A stretch of DNA of 14,154 bases from CAYLNH01 sp964384625 (GTDB lineage Bacteria > Verrucomicrobiota > Lentisphaeria > JABSQK01): assembly GCA_964384625.1 (NCBI GenBank), contig CAYLNH010000189.1, forward strand, positions 1 to 14,154, in the 5' to 3' direction. Below, piece after piece: positions 6,936 to 14,154 of the stretch. The number at the start of each line of letters is the position of its first letter. The stretch's first letter is position 1. A program made the position numbers and the translations under genes. The notes under the pieces are model-generated. The model saw only the letters and a list, made by a program, of their open reading frames with translations, was not told where the DNA came from and made no database searches.

Positions 6936-9473
6936 TTACTCCACCCATTTCATAAAGCCGGGCAGGAACTCGACCGCCAGATCCTCGTGTCCCGGCAGCA
7001 CCCGCACGGTGTGGCCGTAGTGTCCGCCGCGGGTACAGCGGATCGACGTGCTGAAAATCGTTTCATCGCCCTGCTGGCCGACGACGTCCATGCGCTGGCG
7101 GTGGGCGTCGCGCAGCCGGTGCTCGCCGTCCAGCGGCCCGTGGTAGCATTCGACAATTACATGTTCGGGCTGCAGGTTGTTGAGTCGGATCCAGACCCGG
7201 ACCTCGATATCGGTGCCTTTGTAGATGAAATCGTTGGCCGGCGATTCGATCTTCGTGATTCGGAGTTTGTCCCACTCCTGATGCAGCAGCCGGCGCCATT
7301 CGGCGAGGCCCCTGGCCTTCGCGAAGTCGTCGTCGGCGAGGCGGTCATGCAGATCGCCGGCGGCCCGATAGAGCTCGACATATTCGCGCAGCATGCGGCT
7401 CGAGTTGAACCGGGCGCCGAGGGTGGCGATGGAGCGCTTCACCAGGCGCAGCCAATTGTGCGGCAGTCCTTTCTCGTCGCGGTCGTAGAACAGCGGTACG
7501 ATCTCGCGTTCGAGATTGCCGTAGAACAGGTCGCTCTCGATCCGGTCCTGCAGGTCGTGGTCCTCGAAGGTCTCGCCCTGGCCGATGGCCCAGCCGAGGT
7601 CGGTCGAGAAGGCCTCGTCCCACCAGCCGTCGAGCACCGACAGATTCAGGGCGCCGTTCAAGGCGGCTTTCATGCCGGACGTGCCGGAGGCCTCCAGCGG
7701 CCGCCGCGGGTTGTTGAGCCAGAGATCAACGCCCTGCACCAGATGACGGGCGACGGTCAGGTCGTAGTCCTCCAGGAAGACGATGTGGTGGCGGAACTCC
7801 GGCTGATTCGACAGCTCGAAGATCTGGCGGATGATCTCTTTGGCGGCGTGATCGGCGGAGTGCGCCTTGCCGGCGATGATGATCTGGACCGGACGGTCGG
7901 GGTTGCAGAAGATCTGCTTCAGCCGCTCCGGGTTCATCAGAAACAGGTAGCCGCGCTTATACGTCGTGAACCGCCGGGCAAAGCCGATGGTCAACGCATT
8001 GGGATCCAGCAGATCGCGGATCTTGCTCAGTTCGCCGGGCCGCGCGCCGCGGCGTTTCAACTGCCAGCTGACGCGCCGCCGCACGAACTCGACCAGCTTC
8101 TGCCGGTTGAATTCATGCAGTTCCCAGAGTTCGTCGTCCGGCACGATCTGGACATTCCGCCAGATGGCCTCATCGAGGTTGGACGGTTCGGCGTCGCTGT
8201 AGCGCTGCAGCAGATGGCACAGGCGCGGGTTGAGCCAGGTCTTGGTGTGCACGCCGTTGGTGACGTGGCGGATCGGCACCTCCGCTTCGGGAATGCCGGG
8301 GAACATCGACCGGAACATCTTGCGGGTCACCTGGCCGTGCAGCCTGGAGACGCCGTTGGCGAAGGCGGCGTAGCGCAAGGCCAGGGCGGTCATCGAGAAG
8401 CTCTCATCATACAGGTCTTCCCGGCCGAGGCTCAGGAAGTCGGACCAGCTCATGCCCAGGTCCGCGGCTTTGCGGGCCAGATACGGCTCCAGCAGCTCCG
8501 GACGGAACCGTTCGTTGCCCGCCGGCACCGGCGTGTGCGTCGTGAACACCGTCGTCGACCAGACCAGTTCCTTGGCTTCCGCCAGCGTCAGGCCGTGGTC
8601 CGTCATCAGGTTGTGCAGGCGTTCAAGAATCAGGAAGGCCGAGTGCCCTTCGTTGACGTGAAACACGGACGGGGCCAAACCCAGGGCCCGCAGGGCGCGG
8701 ACGCCGCCGATGCCCAGCAGGATCTCCTGGCGGGCGCGGGTGTCGCGATCGGAGTCGTAGAGGATCTTCGTGAGATCGCGATGCACCGGTTCGTTGGCTT
8801 CAAGGTTGGTGTCCAGCAGGTAGATGCAGCTCCGGCCGACGTCGACGCGCCAGATCTGAAACCAGACTTTGTCGTTGCCGAACATGATGCTGCTCTTCAA
8901 CGGGACGCCGTTCTCGTCCTTCTCGAGATAGACCGGCATGCTGTACCAGTCGTTCTCGGGGTAGCGCTCCTGCTGCATGCCTTCGGCGTTGAGGTACTGC
9001 CGGAAATAGCCCTGGCGATAAAGCAGGCCGACGCCGATCAGCGGCAGACCCAGATCGCTGGCGGACTTGATGTGATCGCCGGCGAGGACGCCGAGACCGC
9101 CGGAATAGACCGGCAGGCATTCGTGCAGGCCGAATTCCGCGCAGAAATAGCAGATCTCCGGAGCGGCAGGCTTGCCGAAGGTCTCGTCGTACCATGTCGG
9201 CGCCTCCAGATACTTCCGGAACTCGCTGTAGATCACCTCGAGCTCCGTCAAAAAGCGCTTGTTGTTGGCGGCGCGGTTGAGTTTCTCTTGCGGCACCAGA
9301 CACAGCATGCGGGCCGGGTTCTGATGCGACGCTTCCCAGCTCTCGGGGTCGAGTTTGCGGAACAGTTCCTGGACCTCGGTGTTCCACGAGAAATACAGGT
9401 TGAACGCGAGATCGTTCAGGTGTTTCAGTTTCTCGGGCGTGTCCGGCAAGACGGTGAAGGACGTGATCTTCAT
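6936..9473 (-). CDS. glgP: alpha-glucan (glycogen/maltodextrin) phosphorylase, GT35
   Basis: This cytosolic enzyme uses phosphate to release glucose-1-phosphate from non-reducing ends of alpha-1,4-glucan, with pyridoxal phosphate as cofactor. It has 845 residues. An N-terminal DUF3417-type domain covers about 10-100 (LAFNLYFSW near 27). The phosphorylase core follows, with YSGGLGVLAGDH, HVNEGHSAF near 275, THTPVPAGN near 314 and RHVTNGVHTKTW. The cofactor-binding lysine is Lys602 in ASGTSGMKAALNGA. A beta-rich tail of about 110 residues ends in RGGHYGHTVRVLPGH. This is the shorter TIGR02094 branch of the family found in archaea and many bacteria, not the E. coli MalP/GlgP branch, which carries GTGNMK at the cofactor site. 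The ATG at 9473 overlaps the GH57 stop (ATGA) and has GAAGGG 7 bases upstream. Chains shortened by this enzyme would be substrates for the GH13 and GH133 enzymes of the same operon. Confidence 0.96.
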   Translation of the reverse strand: MKITSFTVLPDTPEKLKHLNDLAFNLYFSWNTEVQELFRKLDPESWEASHQNPARMLCLVPQEKLNRAANNKRFLTELEVIYSEFRKYLEAPTWYDETFGKPAAPEICYFCAEFGLHECLPVYSGGLGVLAGDHIKSASDLGLPLIGVGLLYRQGYFRQYLNAEGMQQERYPENDWYSMPVYLEKDENGVPLKSSIMFGNDKVWFQIWRVDVGRSCIYLLDTNLEANEPVHRDLTKILYDSDRDTRARQEILLGIGGVRALRALGLAPSVFHVNEGHSAFLILERLHNLMTDHGLTLAEAKELVWSTTVFTTHTPVPAGNERFRPELLEPYLARKAADLGMSWSDFLSLGREDLYDESFSMTALALRYAAFANGVSRLHGQVTRKMFRSMFPGIPEAEVPIRHVTNGVHTKTWLNPRLCHLLQRYSDAEPSNLDEAIWRNVQIVPDDELWELHEFNRQKLVEFVRRRVSWQLKRRGARPGELSKIRDLLDPNALTIGFARRFTTYKRGYLFLMNPERLKQIFCNPDRPVQIIIAGKAHSADHAAKEIIRQIFELSNQPEFRHHIVFLEDYDLTVARHLVQGVDLWLNNPRRPLEASGTSGMKAALNGALNLSVLDGWWDEAFSTDLGWAIGQGETFEDHDLQDRIESDLFYGNLEREIVPLFYDRDEKGLPHNWLRLVKRSIATLGARFNSSRMLREYVELYRAAGDLHDRLADDDFAKARGLAEWRRLLHQEWDKLRITKIESPANDFIYKGTDIEVRVWIRLNNLQPEHVIVECYHGPLDGEHRLRDAHRQRMDVVGQQGDETIFSTSIRCTRGGHYGHTVRVLPGHEDLAVEFLPGFMKWVE
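6939..6942 (-). promoter_or_regulatory. ribosome binding site of the GH13 gene, inside the end of glgP
   Basis: The transcript reads GGAG 9 bases before the GTG at 6929. The site lies over the last codons of the phosphorylase gene. It supports GTG as the true start, and initiation there probably depends on ribosomes finishing glgP. Confidence 0.6.
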
Positions 9474-10696
9474 GGCTTATCCCTTCTGAACTCTGTGTCG
9501 GCGGGCCTGCCCCGGCGCAAGCGTTCACGGATGTCATTCAAGATATTGGCATAGACGACATACGCATCATGCGGGCTGGCGAACGGGTTGAAGTACCGGT
9601 GAACATCACCGTCGCTGAACCACTTGGTGCACATGTAATAAAAATGGTCGGACGTCTGCAGCCGGCGCCAGGAGAGCAGGAGGTCCTTGTCGTCGGCGTC
9701 GAGGATCGGTTGGCGCAAGGCGTAAAGGTCTTCCAGGGCGGAGTCCTGCATCGGGTTGCCGATCCACGCGGTAAGGTCGCGTTCGACGTCGGCCCAGGAG
9801 ATGGGGAAGGGGACGCTGATGTCGGCCATCGGCTGCAGCGCGGCGGCGCACTCGCTGGGTGTCTGAAAGCAGCTGTCGGGCAGGGCGAGGACGGCGTCGG
9901 GCATACCGTGAAGGAACTCGAGGATGCCGCTCTCGGCAGGATGGTGCTCGCCGAAGGTCTCGTAGTCCATGAACAGATTGACGAGGTCGCCGGTGCCGGC
10001 CGCGTCGCGGATCATCTCGGCGTAGCGCCGCGGCGTCAGCGGGTATTCGTCCCAGCCGGGGTCGCTGAAGCGGAATGCCAGGTCGTCGGAGAGCCGGTAG
10101 TTCTTCAGGAGGAGCTTGACGTTGGCGGCCCCGGCCGGTCGGTAGACGTAGTTGGGCGTGCGCCAGCCGAGGATCTGGTTGGCGCCTTCGCTGAGGATGA
10201 CGCGATGCTCATCCCACTCGCCGATGAGTTTCGCCAGGTCATCGTTGTAGATCATCTCGGTATTGCGGAAGCAGGTGGGCGTCCGGCCGAAGAGCTCCTC
10301 GACCAGTTTGCGATGGGCCAGGACCTGATGGCGGAACTCGTCGCGGTCGAAGAGAAAGGCCAAGGAATGGTAGTAGGTCTCATTCAGCATTTCGACGCAG
10401 CCGGTGTCCACCAGTTTGCGAAAGGAACTGATCACCTCCGGGGCGTACATCCGAAACTGCTCGATCGCCGTACCGCTGATGGAGAAGCCGACCCGGAAAC
10501 GGCCGTCATGATGCTTCAGGCGATCCAGCAGAATCTCGTTCGCCGGCAGGTAGCACTGGTTCGCGACCTCACGGATGATGTGGCGGTTCAGACTTTCGTC
10601 CTCGTAGGTGTGGTCGCGGCCGATGTGGAAGAAGTCATAGTCGCGCGACAGCCGATACGGCTGGTGCACCTGGAAGTAGAGACAGACGGAAATCAT
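9470..10696 (-). CDS. GH57 alpha-amylase-family glycoside hydrolase
   Basis: This 408-residue protein has no signal peptide, so it acts on intracellular glucan. GH57 enzymes hydrolyse or transfer alpha-1,4-glucan with retention of configuration. The conserved GH57 regions are visible: HQPYR near 12 (region 1), GFSISGT near 70 (region 2), VEMLNETYYHSL with predicted nucleophile Glu102 (region 3), and FMDYETFGEHH with predicted acid/base Asp244 (region 4). The C-terminal YFNPFASPHDAYVVYANIL is typical of the amylase-like subgroup, such as the Methanocaldococcus MJ1611 type. It does not look like a GH57 branching enzyme, which is longer and has a different region 3. It starts at ATG 10696, overlapping the GT4 stop (ATGA), with AAGGAG 7 bases upstream. 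GH57 beside a glycogen-synthase-like glycosyltransferase is a recurrent arrangement in archaea and deep-branching bacteria. Hydrolase versus transferase activity cannot be told from sequence. Confidence 0.93.
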   Translation of the reverse strand: MISVCLYFQVHQPYRLSRDYDFFHIGRDHTYEDESLNRHIIREVANQCYLPANEILLDRLKHHDGRFRVGFSISGTAIEQFRMYAPEVISSFRKLVDTGCVEMLNETYYHSLAFLFDRDEFRHQVLAHRKLVEELFGRTPTCFRNTEMIYNDDLAKLIGEWDEHRVILSEGANQILGWRTPNYVYRPAGAANVKLLLKNYRLSDDLAFRFSDPGWDEYPLTPRRYAEMIRDAAGTGDLVNLFMDYETFGEHHPAESGILEFLHGMPDAVLALPDSCFQTPSECAAALQPMADISVPFPISWADVERDLTAWIGNPMQDSALEDLYALRQPILDADDKDLLLSWRRLQTSDHFYYMCTKWFSDGDVHRYFNPFASPHDAYVVYANILNDIRERLRRGRPADTEFRRDKP

Positions 10697-12003
10697 GCCG
10701 GGTCTCCTTCCAACAGGCGTTCGTAGTGCTGGACCACGGTGCGGGCGGCGCGATCCCAGCTGATCTGGTCCAGTTCGTCGGCGCCGGCGTCCGCCAGGCG
10801 ACGCGCCAGGTCCTCGTCGCGCAGCAGCTCGATAATGCGGTCGGCCAACTCGTGAACATCCCAGAAATCCACCTTGACTGCGTGCGTCAGGACTTCGGTG
10901 ATCCCCGATTGCCGCGAAACAATCACCGGGACGTGATGCAGCGTCGCTTCGAACGGCGTGATCCCGAACGGCTCGGAGATCGACGGCATCACGTAGATGT
11001 CCGTCATCGAGAACATCTTCTCGACGCCGACGCGATCGAGGAACCCGGTGAAGTGGAAGCGGTCCTGCAGCCGTTCTTCGGCGACGCGTTCCACCAGGCG
11101 CGGCAGCAGATCGCCGGAACCGGCCATAACGAACCGCACGTTCGGGACCTCCTCCAGCACCTTGCGCGCCGCCTCGAGGAAGTAGTCCGGCCCCTTCTGA
11201 ACGGTGACCCGGCCGAGGAACAAGACGATCTTCTCGCTCAACCCCTTCCGCACCCGCTCACGCTCGAGGTGCGTCTCCTTCGTGACCGCGTTATGGACGA
11301 CCTCGATCTTGGCCGGGTCGATCTTGTAGTAACGCATGAGCATCTCTTTCGTACGATGACTCACGGTGATCACCAGGTCCGCCTGTGTCAGACCGTATTT
11401 CTCGACCGAGACGATCTTGGTATTCGGTTCGTCAAGCGTCCGATCATACTCGGTGGCGTGGACATGGCAGACCAGCGGCTTGCCGCTGGCCGCGCGGGCC
11501 TCGATGCCGGCCAGGTAGGTCATCCAGTCATGCGCGTGGATGACGTCGAACTCCTTGGTCCGTCCCAGTTCGCGGCCGACCCTGGCATAGCGGGAGACCT
11601 CGCCCAGCAGGTCGCTGCCGTAAAGCTCGACCGCGGCGACTTTGCCCATCGGCAGGTGCGAGCCGGGCCCGCAGATCCGCAATTGCTGCGTCTGCATCAA
11701 AACGCGCTGGCGATAGCCGGCTTCCGTCAAATACGGGGTCAGCGGCGAGTCCACTTCGAGGATGCACACGCCGTCTTCGGTTGCGGCCGGGGACGCCTCG
11801 ACGTCGGGCAGTTCGACTTCGTCGGCGCCCATCAGGGCGAAGTGCGCCTGGGCCAGTTCAGGGCGCCACTCCTGCGCGTGCGGCAGGACGAACAGGACGT
11901 CGACGCCGTGTGCGGTCATGGCGGCGGTCAGCCCGAAGCACGCCGTGCCGAGGCCGCCGCTGATATAGGGAGGGAACTCCCAGCCGAACATCAGAACCTT
12001 CAT
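10693..12003 (-). CDS. GT4-family glycosyltransferase, putative glycogen synthase
   Basis: This is a 436-residue GT-B fold enzyme. The N-terminal Rossmann domain opens with KVLMFGWEFPPYISGGLG, the acceptor-side glycine loop. DVIHAHDWMTYLAG (near 150-165) and DLVITVSHRTKEML (near 210) are typical of the group. The C-terminal donor domain has LFLGRVTVQKGPDYFLEA and the E-x7-E motif SEPFGITPFEA with Glu344 and Glu352. It presumably transfers glucose from ADP- or UDP-glucose to growing alpha-1,4-glucan, which fits its place between debranching, amylase and phosphorylase genes. It lacks the KTGGL start of classical GT5 GlgA, so the donor and even the product are less certain; other GT4 enzymes make unrelated glycans. 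ATG at 12003 overlaps the GH133 stop (ATGA), and GGAGG stands 7 bases upstream, the best ribosome binding site in the operon. Confidence 0.9.
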   Translation of the reverse strand: MKVLMFGWEFPPYISGGLGTACFGLTAAMTAHGVDVLFVLPHAQEWRPELAQAHFALMGADEVELPDVEASPAATEDGVCILEVDSPLTPYLTEAGYRQRVLMQTQQLRICGPGSHLPMGKVAAVELYGSDLLGEVSRYARVGRELGRTKEFDVIHAHDWMTYLAGIEARAASGKPLVCHVHATEYDRTLDEPNTKIVSVEKYGLTQADLVITVSHRTKEMLMRYYKIDPAKIEVVHNAVTKETHLERERVRKGLSEKIVLFLGRVTVQKGPDYFLEAARKVLEEVPNVRFVMAGSGDLLPRLVERVAEERLQDRFHFTGFLDRVGVEKMFSMTDIYVMPSISEPFGITPFEATLHHVPVIVSRQSGITEVLTHAVKVDFWDVHELADRIIELLRDEDLARRLADAGADELDQISWDRAARTVVQHYERLLEGDPA

Positions 12004-13973
12004 GCGCCGTCCTCCGGTTTCAGGAGGTCCCAGGCGCGAATCGCTTCGGCCACACTCCAGGCCTGGGTGATGCAGCCTTTGTGGATGTGCGGCGGGTCGG
12101 CGTTGAAGATCTCGGAAATGCCGCCCAGACAGCCGATCCGCAAGTGTTCATCAAAGAGCGGCGCAAACTCATGGCGCCAACGCTTCTTCTCTTCCTCCGG
12201 CGCCTCCGACACCGCCAGAGCGCCCTCCACGAAATGGCCGATCAGCCACGGCCAGACCGTGCCCTGATGATACGCCAGATCCCGTTTCGCCGGCGTCCCG
12301 TGGTAGATCGGGCAGTAATCCGGATGCCCCGGCGATAACGTGCGCAGACCGTATTGCGTGACGAGATTCTTTACCGCACACTGGATCACCCGCTGCTTCT
12401 GGTTCGCGGACAGCGCCGAACAGGGCAGAGAGACCGCAAAGATCTGATTCGGCCGGACTGCGTCGTCGGCGCCGCGGTTGTTGACGACGTCGGCCAGGTG
12501 CCGTTTCGGCGGCAGCCAGAAGGTGTCGACGAAGCCGGACTTGACACGGTCGCGCAGGTCGGCGATGCCGGCGATCGGGGCGTGGCCGAAGCGGTCGCAG
12601 AGCTCGAGGTAGAAACACAGGGCGTTGTACCAGAGCGCGTTGATCTCGACCGCCATGCCGTGCCGCGGCGTTACCGGCTTGCCTTCGACCCGGGCGTCCA
12701 TCCAGGTGAGCTGCGTGTTCTCGTCGCCGACCCAGAGCAGGCCGTTGTCCATCACGTTGACCGGTTCCGGTTCGCTGTCGGCATAGGCTTTGATGATCCG
12801 TTCCAGCGTCGGGAACAGCCGGCTGTCAACCTGGTCGCCGTCCGCCGTCGCGGCGAGATATTTCTGCACGGCCCAGAACATCCACAGCGGCGCATCGATG
12901 GAGTTGTAGCTTGGTTCTTCGCGGTCGAGAGGCAGGATGTTCGGCAGCAGACCGTTGTGGCAGTGGGCGGCAAACGTCGTCAGTACGGCCAGAGTCCGGT
13001 CGGGCCGGCCGCAGTTCAAGGTCAGCCCCGGTACCGCGATCATCGCGTCCCGGGCCCATTCCCCAAACCACGGGTAGCCCGCCAGGACCGAGGTCTGCCC
13101 GCGGGCGTTGCGGATGATGAACTGCTCGGCCCGGGCCTTGAGGACGCGAACCAGCTTCGGGTCGTCCTGGAACTGCGCGTGCAGTTGCTCGCGCCGCTGA
13201 TGTTCGGCGTTCCACAGGTCCTCCGCCGGTTCCGCCGGCGGCTGCAGCGAGGCGCGGAGAAAAAAGATGTCGCCGTCGGCGACCTCCAGTTCGATCGTGC
13301 CCGGCACGAACAGGTCCTCCTGGTATTCGAAACCGCGGCTGCGTTCCTTGAGATATTCCATGCTCTTGAGCCAGACGCCCTCGCGCCGGAAATCGCTGTG
13401 GCGCGATGCATCCAGAAACAGCGGCGGCAGCCCGTTGTACGGCGCCAGGCGGTAGTGCCCCTCCTCAATGCCGGTTTCCGGTTGGATGTCGCCGTTCTCA
13501 TGCGAAAGCTGGTGCATGTTGCGATAGGCCAGCAGCGGCCGCAACTGCAGCGTTACCGGGTTGTCGCCGCCGTGCAGCTCGTATTTCAGCAGCAGTGTGT
13601 GCTCCCCCTGCACCATCATCACCGAGCGCCGCAGCAGCAGTTCGCCGACGCGATAGAGCACGGTCGGATGATATTCGTGATGGAACTCCTCGATATACTT
13701 GTGGCCGGTCGGGTCGAACACCCCGGGGTACTTGTTGGTGGAGAACCGGAAGGTATTGCCGTGGGTGATGATCGCCGCCTCGACCTTCGACAGCAGCACA
13801 TAGGTTCCGCCCGCGTCGGGTACCGGCGCGGTCAGCAGACCATGGTATTTGCGGCTATGGCAATCGAGGATCGTGCTGGCGGCATACCCGCCCAGACCAT
13901 CGGTCTCGAGCCATTCGACCCGCAGCGAACGCTCCAGGTTCAGGCATTCATCTCGTGAAAAACTGAAATCCAT
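12000..13973 (-). CDS. glycogen debranching enzyme, amylo-alpha-1,6-glucosidase (GH133, archaeal type)
   Basis: This 657-residue cytosolic enzyme removes alpha-1,6-linked glucose stubs from glycogen. The N-terminal GDE_N domain covers about 15-250, with WLETDGLGGYAAS and HSRKYHGLL, close to the family pattern NGLGGYASGT...RRYHGLL. The C-terminal GDE_C (alpha/alpha)6 barrel runs from about 285: GYPWFGEWARDAM near 303, NGLLPN and YNSIDAPLW near 350, TWMDAR near 424, YHQGTVWPW near 569, and GCITQAWSVAEA near 640. Acidic residues in the WARDA and WMDA segments are the likely catalytic region. The protein lacks the GH13 transferase domain that precedes this module in the eukaryotic bifunctional enzyme; a matching GH13 protein is encoded by the last gene of the operon. 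It is the first gene of the operon. The ATG at 13973 has only a weak GAAG 7 bases upstream, unlike the other genes. Confidence 0.95.
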   Translation of the reverse strand: MDFSFSRDECLNLERSLRVEWLETDGLGGYAASTILDCHSRKYHGLLTAPVPDAGGTYVLLSKVEAAIITHGNTFRFSTNKYPGVFDPTGHKYIEEFHHEYHPTVLYRVGELLLRRSVMMVQGEHTLLLKYELHGGDNPVTLQLRPLLAYRNMHQLSHENGDIQPETGIEEGHYRLAPYNGLPPLFLDASRHSDFRREGVWLKSMEYLKERSRGFEYQEDLFVPGTIELEVADGDIFFLRASLQPPAEPAEDLWNAEHQRREQLHAQFQDDPKLVRVLKARAEQFIIRNARGQTSVLAGYPWFGEWARDAMIAVPGLTLNCGRPDRTLAVLTTFAAHCHNGLLPNILPLDREEPSYNSIDAPLWMFWAVQKYLAATADGDQVDSRLFPTLERIIKAYADSEPEPVNVMDNGLLWVGDENTQLTWMDARVEGKPVTPRHGMAVEINALWYNALCFYLELCDRFGHAPIAGIADLRDRVKSGFVDTFWLPPKRHLADVVNNRGADDAVRPNQIFAVSLPCSALSANQKQRVIQCAVKNLVTQYGLRTLSPGHPDYCPIYHGTPAKRDLAYHQGTVWPWLIGHFVEGALAVSEAPEEEKKRWRHEFAPLFDEHLRIGCLGGISEIFNADPPHIHKGCITQAWSVAEAIRAWDLLKPEDGA

Positions 13974-13986
13974 GTAACTGCTTCGT

Positions 13987-14016
13987 TGCCTGATGAAACC
14001 GGTGACCAGGCACCGG
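13987..14016 (-). promoter_or_regulatory. two mutually exclusive hairpins in the glycogen-operon leader
   Basis: In the minus-strand leader, CCGGTG and CACCGG (13999-14004 with 14011-14016, 6-base loop) form one stem. TGCCTG and CAGGCA (14007-14012 with 13987-13992, 14-base loop) form another. They share bases 14007-14012 and so cannot form together. The second stem ends 13 bases before the start codon. This could be a translational switch or coincidence in GC-rich DNA; no known riboswitch class is recognised. Confidence 0.25.
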
Positions 14017-14047
14017 CCGAGTACATTAGCGGTCTGACGGCGAACCT

Positions 14048-14075
14048 ACTATACGCGTGTCGCCCCGCCTCTCCA
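14048..14075 (-). promoter_or_regulatory. sigma70-like promoter candidate for the glycogen operon
   Basis: On the minus strand, TGGAGA (14070-14075, four of six matches) is followed 16 bases later by TATAGT (14048-14053, five of six matches). Transcription would begin near 14041 and give a leader of about 68 bases that contains the two alternative hairpins. The -10 box stands out in a GC-rich surround, but the -35 box and spacing are imperfect. No upstream gene can be assigned between here and the window edge. Confidence 0.35.
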
Positions 14076-14154
14076 GCGACGCCGCCGGGTTTATCGCGCG
14101 GTAAGTACTCGACCAGCCCCGTCGGCGTTCATCTCCTGTTTCCGGCCTACACGG

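Larger units (their letters stand above)
5244..13973 (-). other. five-gene alpha-glucan (glycogen) metabolism operon
   Basis: Gene order in transcription is GH133, GT4, GH57, GT35, GH13. Junctions at 12000-12003, 10693-10696 and 9470-9473 are ATGA overlaps, and the fourth junction has 6 bases between stop and start. Each internal gene has a good Shine-Dalgarno in the end of the gene before it: GGAGG for GT4, AAGGAG for GH57, GAAGGG for GT35 and GGAG for GH13. This pattern implies one transcript with translational coupling. The transcript probably starts near 14041 and may end near the hairpin at 5191-5226. Confidence 0.85.

Noticed and set aside
5211..9554. A 1447-codon open frame on the plus strand running antisense through the GH13 and phosphorylase genes.
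   Set aside because: It mirrors two clear enzyme genes, shows no recognisable domain, and its open length follows from high GC at third codon positions. Similar antisense frames lie opposite the other genes (50-2065, 9569-10726, 10726-12267, 12354-13958).
14091..14154. Minus-strand frame open from the window edge to TAA at 14091-14093, possibly the tail of an upstream gene; another minus frame is open to 14026.
   Set aside because: Both are short and carry no recognisable sequence, and the competing frames cannot be ranked without the bases beyond the window.
13986..14154. Plus-strand frame from TTG 13986 open to the window edge, considered as a divergent gene.
   Set aside because: No ribosome binding site, a composition unlike the neighbouring proteins, and it overlaps the promoter and leader candidates of the glycogen operon.
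1..14154. Search for CRISPR arrays, tRNA genes, insertion sequences, tandem repeats, attachment sites and defence genes.
   Set aside because: None was seen by eye; all long stretches are occupied by the eight assigned genes, and no repeat-spacer pattern, transposase motif or cloverleaf was noticed.

Overview
This GC-rich window carries eight confidently supported genes and no tRNA, rRNA, CRISPR array or insertion sequence that I can see. The gene set suggests a bacterium of the Planctomycetes-Verrucomicrobia-Lentisphaerae group, with Lentisphaerae or Kiritimatiellae-like lineages my best guess. The reasons are a secreted protein ending in a pseudopilin-like 'YP..L / LPKDP / YSVGP..KDD' module, a membrane-anchored DUF4159 protein, and an archaeal-flavoured glycogen operon with GH57, GH133 and GT4 members. 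This is inference from family flavour; there is no marker gene.

Layout. Bases 1-226 hold no gene I can support, only a weak promoter candidate. A lone plus-strand gene (227-1675) encodes a secreted protein of unknown function. Everything else is on the minus strand. The DUF4159 membrane protein (1689-3263) converges on the first gene with 13 bases between stops. A nine-segment membrane protein fused to a GT2 glycosyltransferase (3334-5145) lies upstream of it. Farther upstream is a tight five-gene alpha-glucan operon (5244-13973). The right edge (13974-14154) holds the operon's leader and a promoter candidate.

The operon, in transcription order, is GH133 amylo-alpha-1,6-glucosidase, GT4 glycogen-synthase-like glycosyltransferase, GH57 alpha-amylase-family enzyme, GT35 alpha-glucan phosphorylase, and a GH13 enzyme. 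The first three junctions are 4-base ATGA start/stop overlaps. The last has a 6-base gap, with the ribosome binding site inside the end of the preceding gene. The set can build linear alpha-1,4-glucan (GT4), release glucose-1-phosphate from chain ends (GT35), shuffle or shorten chains (GH57, GH13) and remove branch stubs (GH133). No branching enzyme, ADP-glucose pyrophosphorylase or phosphoglucomutase lies in the window.

The most interesting reading is that the first and last genes form a split version of the eukaryotic bifunctional glycogen debranching enzyme. The GH13 protein has motifs closest, as I recall them, to the 4-alpha-glucanotransferase half of that enzyme. The GH133 protein corresponds to its glucosidase half. 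In animals and yeasts the two are one polypeptide; here they bracket the operon as separate genes. Otherwise the window looks like a coherent central-metabolism locus beside cell-envelope genes, not an accessory or defence island.
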